Positions 27,148 through 37,876 are shown, counted from the first letter of the stretch. The stretch: 64,000 bases of DNA from Sutterella sp. (GCA_019418605.1 DYBN01000009.1:1-64000); one strand, 5' to 3'. Notes: generated by a model from the sequence alone, not told the origin. Program-made: numbers and translations.

Positions 27148-28968
27148 TTACGCTCCGTGCCCGGTGTAGAGCGCATCGATTTCCGCGGCAAAGCGCTCGG
27201 CGATCTGGCGGCGCCGCAGCTTCATCGTGGTGGTCAGAAGGCCGTTTTCCACGGTCCAGGCCTCGGGCAGGATGCAGACGTTGCGCGGCTGCCCGTAGCG
27301 CGGAAAGTCCTTGGTGGCCGCGCGCACGCGCTTTAAGACGGCGCTGCGGATGTCGCGGCACCCCATCGTGGAGGGATCGTTGGGGTCGAGCTGCATGTCT
27401 TTGCAAAGCGCCGTCCACCGCTCGTGATTGACGACCACAAGCGCGGCGATGTAGGGGCGGTTTTCGCCCACCACCATCACCTGATCAAAGAGGTGGTCTT
27501 CCTGAATGGCAAATTCCAAGTCGACGGGACTTACCTTTTCGCCCACGCTCGTGACGATGATTTCCTTCAAGCGCCCCTTGATGCGAATGCGCCCGCCGTC
27601 GCTCATGTCGGCCTGATCGCCCGTCTTGAGCCACCCGTCTTCGGTGAAGGTGCGGCGGGTGTCTTCTTCGCGCCCCCAGTAGCCCTTCATCACCTGGGGA
27701 CCGCGCACCTGCAGCTCGTCGTTTTCGCCGATGCGGGCTTCAACGCCCTTCAAGGGCCTGCCGACGGTGAGGGGGTGGTTGCCTTTTTCCTCGCAAAGCG
27801 AGATGACGGGACTGCTCTCGGTCAAGCCGTAGCCCTGGCGAATCGGCACGCCCATGGCGCAAAAGAACTTGGCAACCGAATAGTTGAGTGCCGCACCCCC
27901 GGCAAAGACGATGCGGATGCGCCCGCCAAAGAGGTTGCGGATGTGGTTGCCGATCTTGCGCTGCAGGTAGTTCGCGACGAAAACGTCGAGAAACTCCCGC
28001 GCGGCGTGCTCCACGGGCAGACCGTTGGCGCGGCAAAAGCGCCTCCAGCCCACTTCGAGCGCCCAGTCAAAGAAGACGCCTTTTTTCCTGGGCATCTTGC
28101 GGCGCACGCTCATCACCTGGTTGTGGATGCGCTCAAGTACGCGCGGCACCGAGCACAAAATGGTGGGCTTGACGTCGCTTAAATCGTCGAGAATGTGCGA
28201 GACGTTGCGGCAGAAGGCAAGCGAGGCGCCGGTGGCGACGGCAAGGTAGTAGCTTGCCGAGCGCTCAAAGGTGTGCGACAGCGGCAAGAAAGAGAGGTAC
28301 CGGTCGTTTTCCGTGACGTTCATGTAGCCGTTGATTTGGCGCACGTTGCTCACGACGTTTTTGTGCGTGAGCATCACGCCCTTGGGGCGGCCGGTCGTGC
28401 CCGAGGTGTAGACGAGGGCCGCAAGGTCCTCTTCGCCGGGGCCTTCGGGCAGTTCTTCGACGTCGTTGCCCGTGGCAAGCCACTCTTCGAGCCCGCAGTA
28501 GGAAATGTTTCCCTCGCTCGTGCCCGAGTCCGTCTCGCCCGTGAGCACCACCTGCCTGAGGCTTGTCAAGGGCGTGCCGCTTGTCACAAGAGAATTCCAG
28601 CGGGCGTAGTTGACGGTGACGAGAAACTTCGCGCCCGAGTTGTTGAGAATAAAGCAGGAGCTGCCCGCCGTGTCGATGGCGTGCAGGGGAACGGGAACGA
28701 GCGCGTTGGCGAGCGCCGCCTGATCAAAGGTGAGGGCGTCGATGCCGTTGGGAAGGAGCATCGCGACCCGATCGCCCTTTTTGAGCCCCATTTTGACGAA
28801 GGCGCGCCGCCAGCGCAGCACGCGCTCGGAAAAGTCGCGCCAGGTCAGAGCAATCCAGCTGTTGGTGCAGTAGTCATACCACCGATACGCTTCATGATCC
28901 GGGTACAGACGAGCCGTGCGTTCAAGCATTTCGGGAAGAACGCGGTATTCATCGATATAGCGCGGCAA
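27148..28968 (-). CDS. long-chain acyl-CoA synthetase, AMP-binding family (606 aa)
   Basis: This is an adenylate-forming enzyme that activates fatty acids to CoA thioesters. The P-loop-like motif LVYTSGTTGRPKGVMLTH, the YGLTESSPVIS block and the C-terminal GWLKTGDQADM and IKGRLKEIIVTSVGEKV (FACS signature) are clear. The length and insertions match FadD15/AasC-type long-chain ligases. The start is a TTG with AGGAG about 8 bases before it. tatD and the ankyrin lipoprotein gene follow in the same transcript. Confidence 0.92.
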   Translation of the reverse strand: MPRYIDEYRVLPEMLERTARLYPDHEAYRWYDYCTNSWIALTWRDFSERVLRWRRAFVKMGLKKGDRVAMLLPNGIDALTFDQAALANALVPVPLHAIDTAGSSCFILNNSGAKFLVTVNYARWNSLVTSGTPLTSLRQVVLTGETDSGTSEGNISYCGLEEWLATGNDVEELPEGPGEEDLAALVYTSGTTGRPKGVMLTHKNVVSNVRQINGYMNVTENDRYLSFLPLSHTFERSASYYLAVATGASLAFCRNVSHILDDLSDVKPTILCSVPRVLERIHNQVMSVRRKMPRKKGVFFDWALEVGWRRFCRANGLPVEHAAREFLDVFVANYLQRKIGNHIRNLFGGRIRIVFAGGAALNYSVAKFFCAMGVPIRQGYGLTESSPVISLCEEKGNHPLTVGRPLKGVEARIGENDELQVRGPQVMKGYWGREEDTRRTFTEDGWLKTGDQADMSDGGRIRIKGRLKEIIVTSVGEKVSPVDLEFAIQEDHLFDQVMVVGENRPYIAALVVVNHERWTALCKDMQLDPNDPSTMGCRDIRSAVLKRVRAATKDFPRYGQPRNVCILPEAWTVENGLLTTTMKLRRRQIAERFAAEIDALYTGHGA

Positions 28969-29117
28969 AGTCGCTCTCTCCTATGCGTGGAAAAGATTGC
29001 TGTCGGGTTTCAAGGCGCACCATTTTATCAGTGCGTGCCTTGGGGGGCGCCGCTTGTCTTCGCGCGGGGCAGCCTCGTTTTCCCGCGCAAAGAAAGGGCT
29101 TTTTGATTTTGCGGTTC

Positions 29118-29930
29118 CTACCAGAGGACGCCGCGGCGCAGGTGAATGCGCGGGCAGGCGTTCTCGTCGAGATCAATCCAGCCGCGGTGCGGATTTTTCC
29201 CGTGCAAATCCCAGTCGGGCAGCACGAAGCGCTCGAAGTCGGCCGTTTTGCTGCGGCCCGCCTTGTGCGTGTGCCCGTGAATGACAAGGCTGCAGTCGTG
29301 GCGCCTGCAGTCCTGGGCGACCGCCGCGTCGACCACGTCCATCATTTCGGCCGACTTCACGGTCTTAGTTTTGAGCGACTGCGCGCGGGCCTCCTTGGCA
29401 AAGGCGATGCGCTCATCAACACTCATCTCAAGGCCCCTTACCTGAAAGGCGGGGCTTCGCACTTCGCGCCGGAAGGCCTGATAGTCAGCATCGAGCGTGC
29501 ACCACTCGTCGCCGTGCGAGAGAAGAATGCGCCTGCCGCCCACGGTGATCACGACCTGCGTTTTAATGAGCTGCGCTGCGCAGTGCCTGGCAAAATCCTC
29601 GCCCATCATGAAGTCGCGGTTGCCCTGCATCAAAAAGATGCGGCGCCCTCCCGCGGCGTAGTTTCTGAGCACGCGCGCAATGGGCTCGGCGGGCGAGCAG
29701 GCGTCGTCGCCGATCCAGTACTCAAAAAAGTCTCCGAGAATGAAAAGCTCCCGGTAGCGCTTGGCGCGCGTCTGCATGAACCACCAAAAGGACAGCAGCG
29801 TGCGCTTGCTTTTGCCCGAGAGGTGCAAGTCGGCAATGAAGACGGGCCGGCGGACATCCTCGACGCAGTCGGTGCCGCTGATGGCGGGAGCTTTGAGCGG
29901 GCGCGCCAGCGTGAGTCCAGTAAGAGGCAT
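29118..29930 (-). CDS. lpxH: UDP-2,3-diacylglucosamine diphosphatase LpxH (270 aa)
   Basis: LpxH cleaves UDP-2,3-diacylglucosamine to lipid X and UMP in lipid A synthesis at the inner membrane. The calcineurin-like metal motifs are present in order: FIADLHLSG, ILGDFFEYWIGDD, MQGNRDFMMG, LLSHGDEW and VIHGHTHKAG. The start at 29930 is set by homology; the frame is open upstream without a ribosome site. It is the last gene of the TPR - ppiA - ppiB - lpxH cluster. Confidence 0.93.
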   Translation of the reverse strand: MPLTGLTLARPLKAPAISGTDCVEDVRRPVFIADLHLSGKSKRTLLSFWWFMQTRAKRYRELFILGDFFEYWIGDDACSPAEPIARVLRNYAAGGRRIFLMQGNRDFMMGEDFARHCAAQLIKTQVVITVGGRRILLSHGDEWCTLDADYQAFRREVRSPAFQVRGLEMSVDERIAFAKEARAQSLKTKTVKSAEMMDVVDAAVAQDCRRHDCSLVIHGHTHKAGRSKTADFERFVLPDWDLHGKNPHRGWIDLDENACPRIHLRRGVLW

Positions 29931-30166
29931 TGCGTGTCGAAGGGCGGGTGAGACCAAAAAAGGACTTGGGTGAAGGAAAAAACCCTTGAAACCCGAGTCC
30001 GCGGCATGCGGATCCCGCAGGCGGACAACCAGGATCTGCGCAGGGTTAAAAAAACGGCCGCAAGGCCGGCGCATCGCCCTCATAAAAGGGACTTGCCGGC
30101 ATCACGGCCTTCGTAGTCTAGCAGTGCCGGCGCCGCCCAAACGGGAGCTGCAGGCCGGCAGAGGGA

Positions 30167-30658
30167 CTAAATTTCCTCGACCTTTTCGATCACGACGTCG
30201 TCAACGGGAACGTCGCCGTAGAAGTTGCGCGTCGAAGTGCGCACGCGGGCGATGGCGTCGACCACGTCGGTGCCGGAGACAACCTTGCCGAAGACGGCGT
30301 AGCCCCAGCCGCGCGCGGTGGGAGCGGTGTGGTTGAGAAAATCGTTGTCAACGACGTTGATGAAGAACTGGCTGGTGGCCGAGTGCGGCTCGTTGGTGCG
30401 GGCCATGGCGATCGTGTACTTGTCGTTCTTCAAGCCGTTGGAGGCTTCGTTTTCAATCGGATCGTGCGTGGGCTTTTGCACCAGGCCGGGCTCAAAGCCG
30501 CCGCCCTGGATCATGAAGCCCGCGATCACGCGGTGGAAAATCGTGCCGTTGTAGAAACCTTCGCGCACGTAGGCCAGAAAGTTTTCACAAGTCTTCGGGG
30601 CCGCCGTCTCGTTCAACTCCACGTCGAAGACGCCCATATTTGTCGTAAAGCGAATCAT
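30167..30658 (-). CDS. ppiB: cytoplasmic cyclophilin PpiB (163 aa)
   Basis: This peptidyl-prolyl cis-trans isomerase has no signal peptide. Active-site blocks are [33 protein letters not shown] and [11 protein letters not shown]. Length matches E. coli PpiB (164). Leader residues encoded from 30721 are not part of the domain. It lies downstream of the exported paralogue ppiA. Confidence 0.95.
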   Translation of the reverse strand: MIRFTTNMGVFDVELNETAAPKTCENFLAYVREGFYNGTIFHRVIAGFMIQGGGFEPGLVQKPTHDPIENEASNGLKNDKYTIAMARTNEPHSATSQFFINVVDNDFLNHTAPTARGWGYAVFGKVVSGTDVVDAIARVRTSTRNFYGDVPVDDVVIEKVEEI

Positions 30659-30825
30659 CAGTCTAGTTTCCGTTTCCGTCGAAATGGACCATGCAGCATG
30701 GATCTTTTGTTGCACGTGCACTTGCGTCTTTGAAGCCGCAAACGACGTAGTTTACCCCCGCGTTTTCCCTTGGGATATTCACGCCGTTGCTATGGTCTAG
30801 AAGAGTTGCTCCAAATCCTTAAGTG

Positions 30826-31413
30826 TTAACGCGTAATTTTCACGGAAGTGATTGTAACCGCTTTTTCAGGCACGTCGCCCATGCCGCGGCGAACGGTGGT
30901 CTTGACGCGGGCGATCTTGTCGACCACGTCCATGCCCTTGGTGACGCGGGCAAAGACCGTGTAGCCCCAGCCGTCGCGGGCGCGGCTTGCGTCAAGGAAG
31001 TCGTTGTCGACGACGTTGATGAAAAATTGGCTCGTGGCCGAATGCGGGTCGCTTGTGCGGGCAAAGGCGACGGTGCCGCGCTTGTTGGAGATGCCGCCGC
31101 GGGCTTCGTTGATGACGGGCTCGTGCGTGGGCTTTTGCTTGAGATCGGCCGTAAAGCCGCCGCCCTGAATCATGAAGCCGTCGATGACGCGGTGAAAGAT
31201 CGTGCCGTCGTAGTGCCCCTCGTCGGCGTAGCGCACGAAGTTTTCGACGGCAAGCGGTGCGCGCTTGGCCTCAAAGCGAATTTCGATCGTGCCCATGCTC
31301 GTTTCGATGACGGCGCCCGTGGCAGGCCCCTGTTGGGCGAAGGCCCCGCTCGAGAAAGGCGCCAGGGCAAGAGCAAAAAGAGCAAGACGCATGCGGTTGG
31401 CTAGACGAATCAT
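30826..31413 (-). CDS. ppiA: periplasmic cyclophilin PpiA (195 aa)
   Basis: A signal peptide of about 27 residues (ending GAFAQ) precedes a cyclophilin domain with [33 protein letters not shown] and GYTVFARVTKG. It catalyses proline isomerisation in the periplasm. AGGACA lies before the start. It belongs to the minus-strand cluster with ppiB and lpxH and appears to be a duplicate of ppiB. Confidence 0.95.
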   Translation of the reverse strand: MIRLANRMRLALFALALAPFSSGAFAQQGPATGAVIETSMGTIEIRFEAKRAPLAVENFVRYADEGHYDGTIFHRVIDGFMIQGGGFTADLKQKPTHEPVINEARGGISNKRGTVAFARTSDPHSATSQFFINVVDNDFLDASRARDGWGYTVFARVTKGMDVVDKIARVKTTVRRGMGDVPEKAVTITSVKITR

Positions 31414-31492
31414 GGTGACGTGTCCTCAATAAAAAATCAATGAAAACGGTCGGCGCAGGAAGTGGAAAAAGGGGGAAGACCTGGCTTTTGAG

Positions 31493-32083
31493 CTACTTCA
31501 AAAGCGCGTCGATCGCCTTTAACTTGGCTTGGGCGGCCTTGTCGCCGGGGTTGTTTGAGAGAGCCGAGGCGAAGGCGTTTCGAGCTTTTGCCAGATGAAT
31601 CTGTCCGAGATTGGCGTAGGCCAGGGCAAAGGACGGGCGCAGGGCAAGCGAGCGCTCGACGAGCTCCTGGGCGCGGTCAAGATTGCCCGTCTTGGCGTAG
31701 ATCGAGGCGAGATTGTTGTAGGGCTCGGGCACCTCCGGGTAGCGCGTGATGAAGTCTTCGTAGAGTTCGGCCGCGCGCTGCGTCTCGCCCATGCGCTCGT
31801 AGGCCACGCAGCGCTGAAAGCGCAGCTGCACCGAAAGGGGGTTCTTGGAGAGCGCCTCGTCGATAATCTCGAGCGCCTCGCGGGTTTGACCGCGGTGAAT
31901 GAGTTTGTCGACAAGCGCGGGGTACTGATCGGCCGCAACGGCTTCCGACGGATTGTCCGGGTCGACGATGACGGCGTGCGCGGCGGGAGCGAAGAGCAGC
32001 GAGGCTGCAAGAAGGCCCGAAACGACGAAAGTTGAAAGGGCGGGAAGGGGGGCGCGCGCAATGGTGCCGAAAGTGCTTTTCAT
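31493..32083 (-). CDS. exported TPR-repeat protein (196 aa)
   Basis: A Sec signal peptide with hydrophobic core (TFVVSGLLAASLLFAPAAHA) precedes about three to four tetratricopeptide repeats, e.g. REALEIIDEALSKNPLSVQL and AELYEDFITRYPEVPEPYNN. TPR domains bind proteins. The order TPR - ppiA - ppiB - lpxH opposite cysS is common in betaproteobacteria. It is a periplasmic scaffold of unknown partner. The ATG at 32083 is the natural start of the signal peptide. Confidence 0.85.
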   Translation of the reverse strand: MKSTFGTIARAPLPALSTFVVSGLLAASLLFAPAAHAVIVDPDNPSEAVAADQYPALVDKLIHRGQTREALEIIDEALSKNPLSVQLRFQRCVAYERMGETQRAAELYEDFITRYPEVPEPYNNLASIYAKTGNLDRAQELVERSLALRPSFALAYANLGQIHLAKARNAFASALSNNPGDKAAQAKLKAIDALLK

Positions 32084-32396
32084 GGCGGTTTGGTCGGTGT
32101 TGGATGGGCAAGTGCGAAGGCGCGGGCGTTTGACTGCAGCGGGCGGCAAGGCGAACAAGGCGCAGGCCTAGGGCGGCCGTGCGCGAAAACCATCGCTGTC
32201 GGCAAGCGCGCCTTTGATAAACTTCGCTGATTGTATAGCATCGATTCGCGCGGCCCGAGGCGGCCGGCGGCGCGCAAAAATGCATCAGTTCGTCACGCGG
32301 GCGGCAAGGCTTTAGCCCGGCGTGCGGGCGCGCCGCGCGCGTTTTGCGCTCGTCGATGCGCACGTGCACACTGTTACAGTTTTCCACTTTTTTGTC

Positions 32397-33803
32397 ATGG
32401 CGCTTCAAATCTATTCGACGCTCACCAAGGACGTGAGGCCCTTTGTTTCGATTCATCCGGGCAGGGTCGGCATGTACGTCTGCGGCGTCACCGTCTACGA
32501 CTACACCCACATCGGGCACGGACGTACGTTCGTGGCCTTTGACGTGATCCGCCGCTGGCTCGAGGCCTCGGGCTACGAGGTGACCTTTGTGCGCAACGTC
32601 ACCGACGTCGACGACAAGATCATCCGCCGTGCGGCGGAAAAAGGCATTTCAACGCTGGAGCTCACGGAGTTCTTCACCCGCGCGATGCAGGAAGACATGC
32701 TCGCGCTCGGGTGTCTTGCGCCCACGCATGAGCCGCGGGCGACGCAGTTTATCGGCAGCATGCTCGGACTTGTTGAAAAGCTCGAGGAAAAGGGGCTTGC
32801 CTACGCGGCGGGCAACGGCGACGTGGACTTTGCCGTGCGCAAGTTCCCCTCCTACGGCAAGCTCTCGGGGCGCAACATCGACGAGATGCTCTCCGGGGCG
32901 CGCGTCGAAGTCGACTCAAGCAAGCGCGATCCTCTTGACTTCGTGCTCTGGAAGGCGGCCAAGCCCGGGGAGCCGAGCTGGGATTCCAAGTGGGGCAAGG
33001 GACGCCCGGGCTGGCACATTGAGTGCTCGGCCATGAGCCGGCACTACCTGGGCGAGACGCTCGACATCCACGGGGGCGGCCCGGATCTTGTCTTTCCGCA
33101 CCACGAAAACGAAATTGCCCAAAGCGAAGGCGCAAGCGGCGTCACGTTTGCCAATTTCTGGATGCACACGGGTTCGCTTCTGGTGCGCTCGGCCTCGGGC
33201 AAGGAAGAAAAGATGAGCAAGTCGCTCGGCAACTTCTGGACCGTGCGCGACGCGCTCAAGGAGACCGATGCGCGCTTTGGCGAAGGCAACGGCAGCGAGG
33301 TGCTGCGCTTTTTCCTGCTGCGCACCCACTACAGAAGCCCGATCAGCTTCAGCTCCCAGCTCGTCGAAGACGCCCACAAGGGGCTGCTGCGCTTTTACAG
33401 TGCGCTCAAGGGGCGCGGCGCCAAAATCGTTCCCCTTGACTGGAACGACCCCTGGTGCGCGCGCTTTAAGGCGGCCATGGACGAGGACTTCAATACGCCC
33501 GAGGCGGTCAGCGTGCTCTTTGAACTTGCGGCTGAGGTGAACCGCACCAACGACGAGAAGCTTACCTGCACGCTCAAGACCCTGGGCGGCATTCTCAACA
33601 TTCTTCAGATCGAGCCCGAGCACTTTCTCAAGGGCGCGACCGAAGACCTTGACGAGGCGCGCATCGACGCGCTTGTCGCCGAGCGCTCCGCGGCCAAGAA
33701 GGCCCGCGACTGGGCGAGGGCCGACGCGATCCGCAACGAGCTCGGCGCCATGGGCATCATCGTCGAAGACGGCCCGCAGGGCTCAAGCTGGCGCAGGGCT
33801 TGA
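32397..33803 (+). CDS. cysS: cysteinyl-tRNA synthetase (468 aa)
   Basis: This class I synthetase charges tRNA-Cys. The zinc Cys in [10 protein letters not shown], the HIGH-type motif THIGHGRTF and the KMSKS loop [11 protein letters not shown] are present, plus WHIECSAM and [12 protein letters not shown]. Length is normal. There is no clear ribosome site; the ATG at 32397 is placed by homology. It is divergent from the TPR/cyclophilin cluster. Confidence 0.97.
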   Translation: MALQIYSTLTKDVRPFVSIHPGRVGMYVCGVTVYDYTHIGHGRTFVAFDVIRRWLEASGYEVTFVRNVTDVDDKIIRRAAEKGISTLELTEFFTRAMQEDMLALGCLAPTHEPRATQFIGSMLGLVEKLEEKGLAYAAGNGDVDFAVRKFPSYGKLSGRNIDEMLSGARVEVDSSKRDPLDFVLWKAAKPGEPSWDSKWGKGRPGWHIECSAMSRHYLGETLDIHGGGPDLVFPHHENEIAQSEGASGVTFANFWMHTGSLLVRSASGKEEKMSKSLGNFWTVRDALKETDARFGEGNGSEVLRFFLLRTHYRSPISFSSQLVEDAHKGLLRFYSALKGRGAKIVPLDWNDPWCARFKAAMDEDFNTPEAVSVLFELAAEVNRTNDEKLTCTLKTLGGILNILQIEPEHFLKGATEDLDEARIDALVAERSAAKKARDWARADAIRNELGAMGIIVEDGPQGSSWRRA

Positions 33804-33818
33804 GGCACGCACGTCACG

Positions 33819-34472
33819 ATGCAAAAGCAAAGCTCGAGGACCACTTCGCCGCAGGCAAGCCTCGTCTCCTGGTGGGACGAGGCGCTCGGCGCTCTTGAGT
33901 CGCGGCCTGCGGCACAGCCCCTTGCCGGACTCATTGCGCTCTCGCGCGAAAAACGCGAGGGGCTTCTTGCAAGCGACGATCTGATGCGAAGCATCGTGCG
34001 CGCCGTCTGCGGGCAGCAGGTGAGCAACGCGGTTGCAATGAAACTTGCGGGAAACGTCCTTGCCGCAGCCGGCGGCGCGCGCTCGCTTGACCTCGCGCGA
34101 AGCCTCGCTGACCTGGGGCCGCAGGGGCTTGCCTCTTGCGGACTATCAAAAGGCAAGGCTGCGGCGCTTGCCGCTCTCGCGGCACTTTACGCATCCGGAG
34201 AAATCAACGAGGCGGCCTGCGCGGCGGCCGCAGACGATGAAATCTCCGAGCGCCTCACGGCCGTCAAGGGCGTGGGTCCCTGGACGGCGCACATGATTTT
34301 GATCTTCGGGCTCGGGCGGCCCGACGTTTGGCCCGGAGGCGACTACGGCATCAAGAAGGCTCTCGCCGCCCTTGACATGGTCCCGGGCCCGCATGAAGAG
34401 TTTGCGCCCTACCGCACGGCCGCGGCATGGCTGCTGTGGCGCAGCATCACGCAAACTCCTGTACAGTACTGA
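33819..34472 (+). CDS. DNA-3-methyladenine glycosylase II, AlkA-like (217 aa)
   Basis: This is an HhH-GPD base-excision glycosylase. The helix-hairpin-helix is LTAVKGVGPWTAHMIL, followed by the catalytic Asp in PGGDYGIKKAL. VCGQQVSNAVAMKL is the N-terminal family block. It is a short AlkA form without the extra N-terminal domain of E. coli AlkA. It removes alkylated purines. It starts 15 bases after cysS and is probably co-transcribed with it. Confidence 0.9.
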   Translation: MQKQSSRTTSPQASLVSWWDEALGALESRPAAQPLAGLIALSREKREGLLASDDLMRSIVRAVCGQQVSNAVAMKLAGNVLAAAGGARSLDLARSLADLGPQGLASCGLSKGKAAALAALAALYASGEINEAACAAAADDEISERLTAVKGVGPWTAHMILIFGLGRPDVWPGGDYGIKKALAALDMVPGPHEEFAPYRTAAAWLLWRSITQTPVQY

Positions 34473-34574
34473 AAATCCGCGCGCGAATGAGCGGGCGGCG
34501 CATTGTTTCGGGCATTTGTCCGCAAGCCGCGCCGCGCTTTTCGAGCACGGCATATAAAAACGAAGGAAACACAT

Positions 34575-36071
34575 ATGGCCAAAGCCGTTTTTCTTGAATT
34601 CGAAAAAGACTTGGGCGACATTGCCGCCAAGATTGAAAAGCTCGAAACCGAAGAGCTCGACGGCGGCAAATCGAACCGGGAGGAGATCGCAAAGCTCGAA
34701 AGGCTCAAGGCGCGGCGCACGGCTGAGATCTACCGCGAGCTCACGCCCTGGCAGACGGCGCTCGTGGCCCGGCACCCGAACCGCCCCTATACGCTTGACT
34801 ACGTCAATGCGATCTTTGAGGACTTCCACGAACTGCACGGCGACAGGACCTTTGCCGACGATCAGAGCATCGTCGGGGGCTTGGCGCGCTTGGCCGAGCA
34901 CGCCGTGATGGTGATCGGGCATCAAAAGGGCAGGGATACGCGCGAGCGTACCAAGCGCAACTTCGGCATGACCAAGCCCGAGGGCTACCGCAAGGCGCTG
35001 CGGCTCATGAAGCTTGCTGAAAAATTTAATCTTCCCGTCTTTACCTTCGTGGACACCCCCGGGGCCTATCCCGGAATCGACGCCGAGGAGCGCAATCAGT
35101 CCGAGGCGATCGGCCGCAACATTTTCGAACTCACCAAGCTCAAGGTGCCGGTGATCTCAACCATCATCGGCGAGGGCGGCTCGGGCGGCGCGCTTGCCAT
35201 TGCCGTGGCCGATGCGGTCTTTATGCTGCAGTACGCCACCTATTCGGTCATCAGCCCCGAGGGCTGCGCCTCGATTCTCTGGAAGAGCGCCTCAAAGGCT
35301 CCCGAGGCCGCGCAGGCGCTGGGCCTTACCGCCGACATGCTCAAGAAAATCGGACTTGTCGACAAGGTGATTTCCGAGCCCATCGGGGGCGCGCACAGCG
35401 ATCCCAAGCTCATGGCATCAACCTTGAAGAAAGCCTTGGTCGATCAGCTCAAAATCGTCAAGAGCCTCACGACCGAAGAGCTGCACGAAAGGCGCCTGAT
35501 GCGGCTTTTGAGCTACGGGCGCTTTACCTGCGAAGGACCGCACGCGGCCGCGCGCATCGCAAACCTCTTTGGCGACAAGGACGAAAAGCCCTCTGAAGAC
35601 AAGCCGGCGGCGAAGGAAGCTGCGCAAGAGAAGCCTGCAGCAGGCGCGCGGACAAAGAGCGCCGCGGCCAAAGGCGGCAAAAAGAGCGCCGCCCGCACCA
35701 CTGCGGCCGCGCGCAAGACGCCTTCGCGCCCGCGCAAAAAGGCGGCCGCAGCGCCCCTGGCCGCCCAAAGCGACGCGTCTTCCTCAGCCGCTTCGGACTC
35801 GGGTGCGGCAGAGCAGACAAAGGGCTCGGAGACTGCGGCAGCAGCGCAGGCTGGTGCGGCAAGCCAAAAGAAGGCGCCCGCAAAGCCTTCGCAGAGGCAG
35901 CGCAAGACGTCGGCGACCGCAAAGAGCCGCAAAGTTGCGGCTTTAAAGGCGGCCGACACCGTTGAAAGCGCACCGGCGGCTGCGGGCGAAAAAGAGCCCG
36001 CACCTCAAACGGCTCCTGAAGCTGCGCCTGAAGTCCCGGCCGAGGCACCTGCTGCGGCAGAAAACAAATAA
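34575..36071 (+). CDS. accA: acetyl-CoA carboxylase carboxyltransferase alpha subunit with long C-terminal tail (498 aa)
   Basis: AccA works with AccD to transfer the carboxyl group from biotin to acetyl-CoA, the first step of fatty acid synthesis. Family blocks include [38 protein letters not shown] and [11 protein letters not shown]. The enzyme domain ends near residue 334, close to the usual 319. It is followed by about 164 residues of low-complexity Ala/Lys/Pro sequence, basic first ([18 protein letters not shown]) and acidic/Pro-rich at the end. This tail is unusual for AccA. AAGGAA precedes the ATG. tilS follows after 8 bases. Confidence 0.95.
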   Translation: MAKAVFLEFEKDLGDIAAKIEKLETEELDGGKSNREEIAKLERLKARRTAEIYRELTPWQTALVARHPNRPYTLDYVNAIFEDFHELHGDRTFADDQSIVGGLARLAEHAVMVIGHQKGRDTRERTKRNFGMTKPEGYRKALRLMKLAEKFNLPVFTFVDTPGAYPGIDAEERNQSEAIGRNIFELTKLKVPVISTIIGEGGSGGALAIAVADAVFMLQYATYSVISPEGCASILWKSASKAPEAAQALGLTADMLKKIGLVDKVISEPIGGAHSDPKLMASTLKKALVDQLKIVKSLTTEELHERRLMRLLSYGRFTCEGPHAAARIANLFGDKDEKPSEDKPAAKEAAQEKPAAGARTKSAAAKGGKKSAARTTAAARKTPSRPRKKAAAAPLAAQSDASSSAASDSGAAEQTKGSETAAAAQAGAASQKKAPAKPSQRQRKTSATAKSRKVAALKAADTVESAPAAAGEKEPAPQTAPEAAPEVPAEAPAAAENK

Positions 36072-36079
36072 CCCGGTTT

Positions 36080-37807
36080 ATGGCCAATCCGGCACAAAAG
36101 GACGAGGGCGGCCTGGGGGCATGCCAGGGCGCCTTCGCGATGTCCGCTGCGGCCGCCTCTTCCGAGGCGGGCGACAAAGACTCTGCGCTCGCCGCGCCCG
36201 AGGCCGGTGCGGCGTCGCAGCGTCCACTGACCACACTGAAGGCAGCCAAGACAGAGGCGACGGCAAAGGCGGCAAAGGCGGCAAAGCCCGCAAAGACCAC
36301 GAGGGCCTCAAAATCCCGGTCAGGCCGCGTGAAGGCGCTGCGCTCGAGCACGTGCCACCACCTCAAGGCGCTTGTTGAAGAGGCCGTAGAGAGCGTGCGA
36401 GAGCGCCGGGCGGCGCGCCCGGATGCGGCGTTTTCCCTTGAGCCCGTCAGTCCCGTGCGCATTGTTTTTGCCTTCTCAGGCGGGCGCGACTCGACGGCGC
36501 TTTTAGACATCGTCTCGCGCATCTTTCACGCGCCGGGGCAGACAAGCATCGCTGCGCTCACCGTCGTGCACGTGCACCATGGCTTAAGCCCCAATGCCGA
36601 CTCCTGGGTTGAGCACGCAAGAGAGTTTTGCAAAGAGCGCCGCCTGCCTCTAGTCGTTGAGCGCGTCTACGTCAATCCCCACGCAGCCGAAGGCATTGAG
36701 GCGGCAGCGCGCCAGGCCCGCTATCGGGTGTTGCTGCGCGTGGCCCGCAAAGAGGGCGCCAACATCATCATGACGGCGCACCATCAGGACGACAGAATCG
36801 AGACGTTTCTCATTCAGTGGCTTAGAGGAGCCGGCCCCGAGGGACTGGCCGCCATGAGCCCCGTGCGCACGCTTGAGTCGGTGCAGGGGCCTCTTCCCAT
36901 CGTGCTCGTGCGCCCCTGGCTTACTGTCTCGGGCGAGGAGATCGCCCGCTATGCCCGTCAGGCGCAGCTTGACTGGGTTGAAGACGAATCCAACACCGAC
37001 ACGCGGTTTTTGCGCAACCTCATTCGGCAGGAGCTGTTGCCGCATTTGGACAAGGCGCGCCCTGGGTGGAGAGCCGCTGCGGCCCGCTCGGTGAGCCTCG
37101 TCGCGCAAGCCTCGCAGTTAATCAGCAGCATTGGAGAAGAGGACCTCGCCTACTGTGCGGGTAGCAACCCGGCCGCGATCAACATCAGCAGGCTACTCAA
37201 GCTTTCCGTACAGCGCCAGGCGATGTGCGTGAGAGCGTGGCTCTCGCACGCAGGCATCAAGGCGCCCTCCAAGGCAAGGCTCGATGAAATGCTCCGCCAG
37301 ATCCGGCAGACCCACGGCACAAGCCGCATGTGCTTTCTCGTGGGCGGCAAAGAGGTGCGCAGGTGGGGAGAAAATCTTGTGCTCGTCAACGTGCCGGCTC
37401 CGGTTCGTGCGGTAGACGCCTTGCAGATGACGCTTGATTGGAGGGGTGAGCCCGAGTTGAGCCTGGGGCTTTGGGGCGGCGTTCTCCGGTTTGAACCGTG
37501 CGACGCAAACGAAGACGGCATTGACGGCAGACGCCTGCGCGAAGGCAGGCTCGAAGTGCGCCCTCGAAAAGGGGGAGAAAAAATCAAGCTGCACCGCCTG
37601 CGTCCGTCCAGAAACCTAAAGCAGCTCTATCAGGCGGCCAAGATTCCCGCCTTTGAGCGCTCGCGCCTGCCGCTTGTGTGGCTTGACGGCTCGCTTATTT
37701 TTGCCGCCGGGCTCGGCGCGGACGTGCGCAAGTTCGCCGACCGAGAGCTCGTCGCCGAGCGCGTTCGCCTCGTTTGGGTGCCCGATGAGCCCCTTATTGC
37801 AGGATAA
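36080..37807 (+). CDS. tilS: tRNA(Ile)-lysidine synthase TilS with N-terminal extension (575 aa)
   Basis: TilS converts C34 of tRNA-Ile2 to lysidine using ATP. The PP-loop FAFSGGRDSTALLD is at about residue 130, with VHVHHGLSPNADSW and AAARQARYRVL, IMTAHHQDDRIETFLI and VEDESNTDTRFLRNLIR. The C-terminal KLHRLRPSRNLKQLYQ and IPAFERSRLPLVW complete it. The first 120 residues are an Ala/Lys-rich, probably disordered extension (TAKAAKAAKPAKTTRAS) like the tail of AccA just upstream. A later start, closer to the PP-loop, cannot be excluded. Confidence 0.93.
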   Translation: MANPAQKDEGGLGACQGAFAMSAAAASSEAGDKDSALAAPEAGAASQRPLTTLKAAKTEATAKAAKAAKPAKTTRASKSRSGRVKALRSSTCHHLKALVEEAVESVRERRAARPDAAFSLEPVSPVRIVFAFSGGRDSTALLDIVSRIFHAPGQTSIAALTVVHVHHGLSPNADSWVEHAREFCKERRLPLVVERVYVNPHAAEGIEAAARQARYRVLLRVARKEGANIIMTAHHQDDRIETFLIQWLRGAGPEGLAAMSPVRTLESVQGPLPIVLVRPWLTVSGEEIARYARQAQLDWVEDESNTDTRFLRNLIRQELLPHLDKARPGWRAAAARSVSLVAQASQLISSIGEEDLAYCAGSNPAAINISRLLKLSVQRQAMCVRAWLSHAGIKAPSKARLDEMLRQIRQTHGTSRMCFLVGGKEVRRWGENLVLVNVPAPVRAVDALQMTLDWRGEPELSLGLWGGVLRFEPCDANEDGIDGRRLREGRLEVRPRKGGEKIKLHRLRPSRNLKQLYQAAKIPAFERSRLPLVWLDGSLIFAAGLGADVRKFADRELVAERVRLVWVPDEPLIAG

Positions 37808-37876
37808 AGCGGCGCATGAAGGCGGCGCGGACAACCTGCGTCAAGCCCAAGTATTTTCAAAATAAACACTTTCGAA

